Shown here: piece after piece, positions 60,134 through 64,000 of the stretch
Position numbering within the stretch: the stretch's first letter is position 1
Layout: each line of letters begins with the position of its first letter
Origin: Rhynochetos jubatus
Taxonomy: Eukaryota; Chordata; Aves; Eurypygiformes; Rhynochetidae
Reading direction: 5' to 3'
Length of the DNA: 64,000 bases
Assembly: GCA_027574665.1 (NCBI GenBank)
Contig: CM050664.1
Span: 18,502,774-18,566,773 of the forward strand
Translations under genes and position numbers: made by a program
Notes under the pieces: model-generated
Seen by the model: only the letters and a program-made list of their open reading frames with translations
The model's database searches: none
What the model was told of the DNA's origin: nothing

Positions 60134-63100
60134 GTGAGTGTGGCCACAGGACCGGCTTTGCAGCCAGGCCCCTTGCCATCGCTGGTACCTGTGCAGTGGG
60201 TACCCACAGCCCGTAGGCCTGCGCTCCCTTAAATAACCAGTGCTGCAAACGGGGAGCTGTTTTTAAGCAATTTAGTTCAGATCTCACCAATTTTGTGTGC
60301 GCTGTCTCAGAGTGACGTCTGGGCCATTGCCCTTTTCTTTGAAGTCCATTGCATTTGTGATTTTCTTTGATCATTGCTGTGGAAATGACCGAAAGGTTTG
60401 TATGCACACAGGCATAAGAGGAGAGAGAACTTCACTAAAGGTGAAACATCTGACCTTATATTGACTTGGTTAGGATTAAAGTAACATTAAATGGGACAAA
60501 ATTCTGTTCTATCTACTGTGAGAGAGTAATGAGGAGGGAGCAATATCATTCTATTACTTCTATCAATATACTCAATACATTAAATGGCTGTGAAAGAGCT
60601 TTGGCACTAAGCTTAGGGAGCGTGCAGGGATCTGAAAATGCCAGGCAGTACCGTAGAATTTCTAAGACATTTTCTTTCGCTGAGTTTCCAGTGGTGGCAC
60701 TTGACACCTGATATCTCAGATGGGACAAAAGGTCCCTGAAAAAGAAAGAAAGAAAAAAAGAATCCAGTCTTTTCCCACCATCTCTGAGTAGAAAGGTCAC
60801 AAAAATGGGGAAACTCGATTTCCTGTAGCAGCCCTGGTCTTGCTGCATTCTTCCAGGTTTCTGGAGCTTCCCAGAACTGCTTTGCGCACTGAGCCATAGA
60901 GTGAAAGAAACAACTCTGTGCCTCGTGTTCCTGTGCTGCTTTGGCTGATTTCTTAGTCTAGGTGGCTTTGTTATAAAACCTTACTTAGGAAACAGATGGC
61001 CGAGTCCTTGCATATAGTTCTTGCAAAAGCCATTCACAATTTGGAAGTGATCACCTGGGGGAACAATAGTGGGAATAATGCTGAAGAACAAAGTAACGGC
61101 ATTTCTTAGTTTTGGTTGTATGTCTAGGGTGTTTCAGCTGGCAATCCTGCCTTGTGATGATCGTCTCTGAAAAACGCTGGAAGGGAACACGAAAGACTGG
61201 AGAGCAGGGAAGCAAGGCAGGTCTGGAAGGAAGAAATGGTCCATAGAGGTGAGCTGAATGAACATTGGGCCCATTGGATATCCTACTGGGCTTTCAAATC
61301 ATGAGTGATGTTGAGAACATAAACAGGGAACAATTATTCATCCTTTCTCACAATACACAAAATTCTTTTTATACTGAAAAGATTTTTGGTGAATAGCTAA
61401 AATAAACCCCCCAAATCAAGCTGAATATTTCAATACTTTCTAAGTGGTAGCTAGGGAAAGAAACTCTACAAGACTTGTATTTTCATTTGAAGTATTACTG
61501 TATATTTTGATTCATTTGGCTCAGTTCATGATATAATGGAGCATAACCGATGTAACTTGGCTTGATGTGTCTCCTTGTTACACATACTGGAGCAATAGCT
61601 GCAGAAACATTTGAAATTACACATTTTTTCAGACATCTATTTTAAGGATCAGTAACTTCAAACAAGCAGAGCACTTAGGCATATTTTAAAGGCTTATTTC
61701 CTGCAATCATGCATGGGTCATGGCTGAATCCTCATCAGAAAGCATACACTTTGGGATCCTGATTACAGGAGGGGGCAGTGAAGGAAGGACACAGAAAGAA
61801 AAGGAAAATTATCAGTTTTCAAAAAGAGCCCAGAGATCTTGCAACCAACTAATAAATCTTTGATGCTAATTTAGAAGAGAGCTGATTTTTTAAAAATCTG
61901 AAGGAGGGACGCCAAGAGGCAAAACAAAGTTGATGATTCAAAATATCTGTTGGGAGAATTTGTCACTGCTCAGCACTGTGTGTCCATGTATGACACAAAG
62001 GATAGGCTTTGGAAGAATTAGCTGTCCTGGGAGGGAACAGACAGCCTACTGGGATGAGCAGATAAATCCAGTATTTCTTACTGAATTAGTGAATTTCGTA
62101 GTACTTTGTAATAAGGTTTTTAACAGAAAGGCAGGCCTATGAATTATTTTTGAGAGAGAGGGAGTAGGGTGGCTTTGCATGGCCATATGCAGAGGTTCTG
62201 TCAAGTGAAATGGGGTGGTGAAAGTATTCTGGTGTTTCACTTGAGAGGTAGAAATACAACAGCTTTCTGCAGCAGATATGAACTGGATTCTGGGCTACTT
62301 TGAATAAGGTAAGCAAATAATTACCTGTGAAGAAATTAGGAAGAAAAAAAGCTAAATATATTTATTAATACATACCATATGTTTTTTGCAACTCCTTAAC
62401 AGAAGGCTCGTAAATCTACACAGCTACACTCAAGAATCCCCCAATCACACACGTTTTCTGCATATTTTATGAACTCACTGCATAATAGAGAGAATACTTA
62501 TTTAGTAGATATTTTAAAAGCTTACAACCATCCCTTTGAGGTCTGTGAATATATAGTGGGAGTCTGTTTATTCCTTTCCATCACACCTAGATGAAGTGTT
62601 AAACATCCAAATTTCTTAAGTAAATGAATTTAAAAATTTTTAATATTTGACAGTTGAACAGGAGGGTTTCGTATTTTAAAAGATGAGGAAGGGAATTCCC
62701 TATGCAACTCTATTTCCACTGCTTTCACACATCATTGAAATGCCAATATTTCTGGAATATAGGATTTTTGAAGCTACTCAGTTATTACAAATTATTGTTA
62801 TCCTTGTTTTTAAGAAATCTTCCAAATGTCCTGAGACAGTCGCTCATACTCATTATTGTAAGTGCTCCCCTCTCTCTTCATACGTTGTTGTTGAAAGGTT
62901 TTGCCAACTGATGTGGTTTACAGAAGCCTCCAGGCTGCTCTCATTTGTGCTAGCAGAGTGACCTTGAACTGAGCAGGGAAAATATGAAGGGAGCGCAAAT
63001 CATGGCACAATTTACCTTTGTTCTCACCCTTTATACTCCAGGCATTGTCCATTATCTCTCCAGAGACTATTCCAGGAATTGGGTTCTAGTTGTCTTTCCC

Positions 63101-64000
63101 CTTCACAATTTTACCTGATGCCCGCTACTATCTACAGCAGTACCCAGGGGTTTCAGCCGCGCAGGCGTAAGCTGTGACTAATTGGCTCTGGTTCAGATAT
63201 GTGAAGTGTGGCAAGCAGAGGCGGGATTTTAAGGTCTATTTAATCATCCCAGTAATTCAAAATTTGATTTGAGCTCGAGTTATTTATGTACAAGAGAGGA
63301 TTCTAGCCTCTCTGCACCCTGCGTACAGCAGTTATTGGAGATGCTACAGCCAAGCAGTGGCCGGAGTAACAGCAGTAATAACAGTGTAAGAAGGATAAAC
63401 TTTTCCCAGCACTATAAAAATAAGAAAAGATTTTAGGAGACATTTCAGCTGTCTTCAAGAGAGTGATGAGTAAGCAAGCAGTGACAGTGACAGAAACATC
63501 CTTGTAATGTGGTGAGAGCCATTGGCTTTAAGTGCATTTCTGCATGTGCTGAGCTCCATGCTGCTTTGACTGCTCCTCCAGCACTACCTGACCTGTCTAG
63601 GTTTAATCCCTGGTGCAAGTTTGTGACCCCCACAATGCCATGACTATAGAACAGCAATTTCTGCTTCAGATCCTGTAGGAAATACTTGAGGTCGTCTCTC
63701 TTGGAGCATAACTGGTTTGCCTAAAGGAGGCAGCGTGAGAGGCTATGTAGGAGCCTGGATGCTGTTAAGGTGCTATATTCTCTGAACCGCAACACGATAT
63801 AAGTCCAAGTGTGGTGATTAACTCCTGTCTCACTGGGCAGCTTGTCAAGGGTGTTTTCAAGCCTTCTGTAAGTGGAGAAAAAGCCAGAAAGGCTGGGCTG
63901 CGCATTTTATAAAACTGATTTGGAAATTCCAAATTCAAAATGTTGATTTTTAAGATGAAGTTTAATCTCACTAGGTGAAAACCTGTTTCTCCCTACCTGT
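60134..64000. other. Unannotated single-copy DNA, no gene seen
   Basis: The end of the window shows no recognised gene or mobile element. A GAAA-type purine tract lies at 60738-60762. Open frames reach about 103 codons and overlap on both strands. No downstream exon convincingly continues the candidate transcript at 59.9-60.1 kb. Confidence 0.6.
60738..60762. repeat. GAAA-type purine microsatellite
   Basis: Twenty-five bases contain only G and A, mainly GAAA units of uneven length. It is an ordinary simple repeat. Confidence 0.7.

Noticed and set aside
1-64000. tRNA, rRNA, known microRNA and CRISPR signals.
   Set aside because: Reading for tRNA box A/B pairs with cloverleaf spacing, familiar microRNA strings and regularly spaced repeats found none that holds up.

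Overview
This window reads as nuclear DNA from a bird. The evidence is three CR1 LINE fragments whose ends and reverse-transcriptase peptides are the typical avian kind, plus one solo LTR of an endogenous-retrovirus group that I recall as widespread in Neoaves. GC content looks near 40 percent, introns cannot be delimited, and no bacterial-style gene organisation is present. I recognise no protein-coding gene, rRNA, tRNA or CRISPR array. The many short open frames look like chance frames. The window is best read as a large intron or intergenic DNA.

Layout: 1-32 kb is mostly single-copy sequence with small simple repeats, short hairpins, a possible ancient MIR-like SINE (17.64 kb) and a poly-T tract flanked by a short direct repeat (30.3 kb). 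At 32.24-33.37 kb two copies of an unidentified repeat of about 190 bp, roughly 80 percent identical, lie in direct orientation about 0.75 kb apart. A minus-strand, truncated ERV LTR lies at 34.4-34.8 kb. CR1 fragments, all in minus orientation, lie at about 39.97-40.96, 51.63-52.09 and 56.18-56.94 kb. A second MIR-like relic is near 43.9 kb. The distal end holds a weak candidate two-exon transcript at 59.86-60.13 kb, with good splice sites and compatible phase.

The most unusual observation is a 270-base block that appears base-for-base identical at 40444-40713 and 56809-57078, although the CR1 copies around it differ by roughly one base in eight. The block runs through the CR1 edge into about 140 bases that are not CR1. 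At 56.9-57.1 kb these bases look like the native flank of a 5'-truncated CR1. At 40.57-40.71 kb they interrupt a CR1 that resumes afterwards. This pattern points to recent copying of the 57 kb locus into the 40 kb locus (gene conversion or templated insertion), or to an assembly error. Recognised interspersed repeats cover only about 4 percent of the window.
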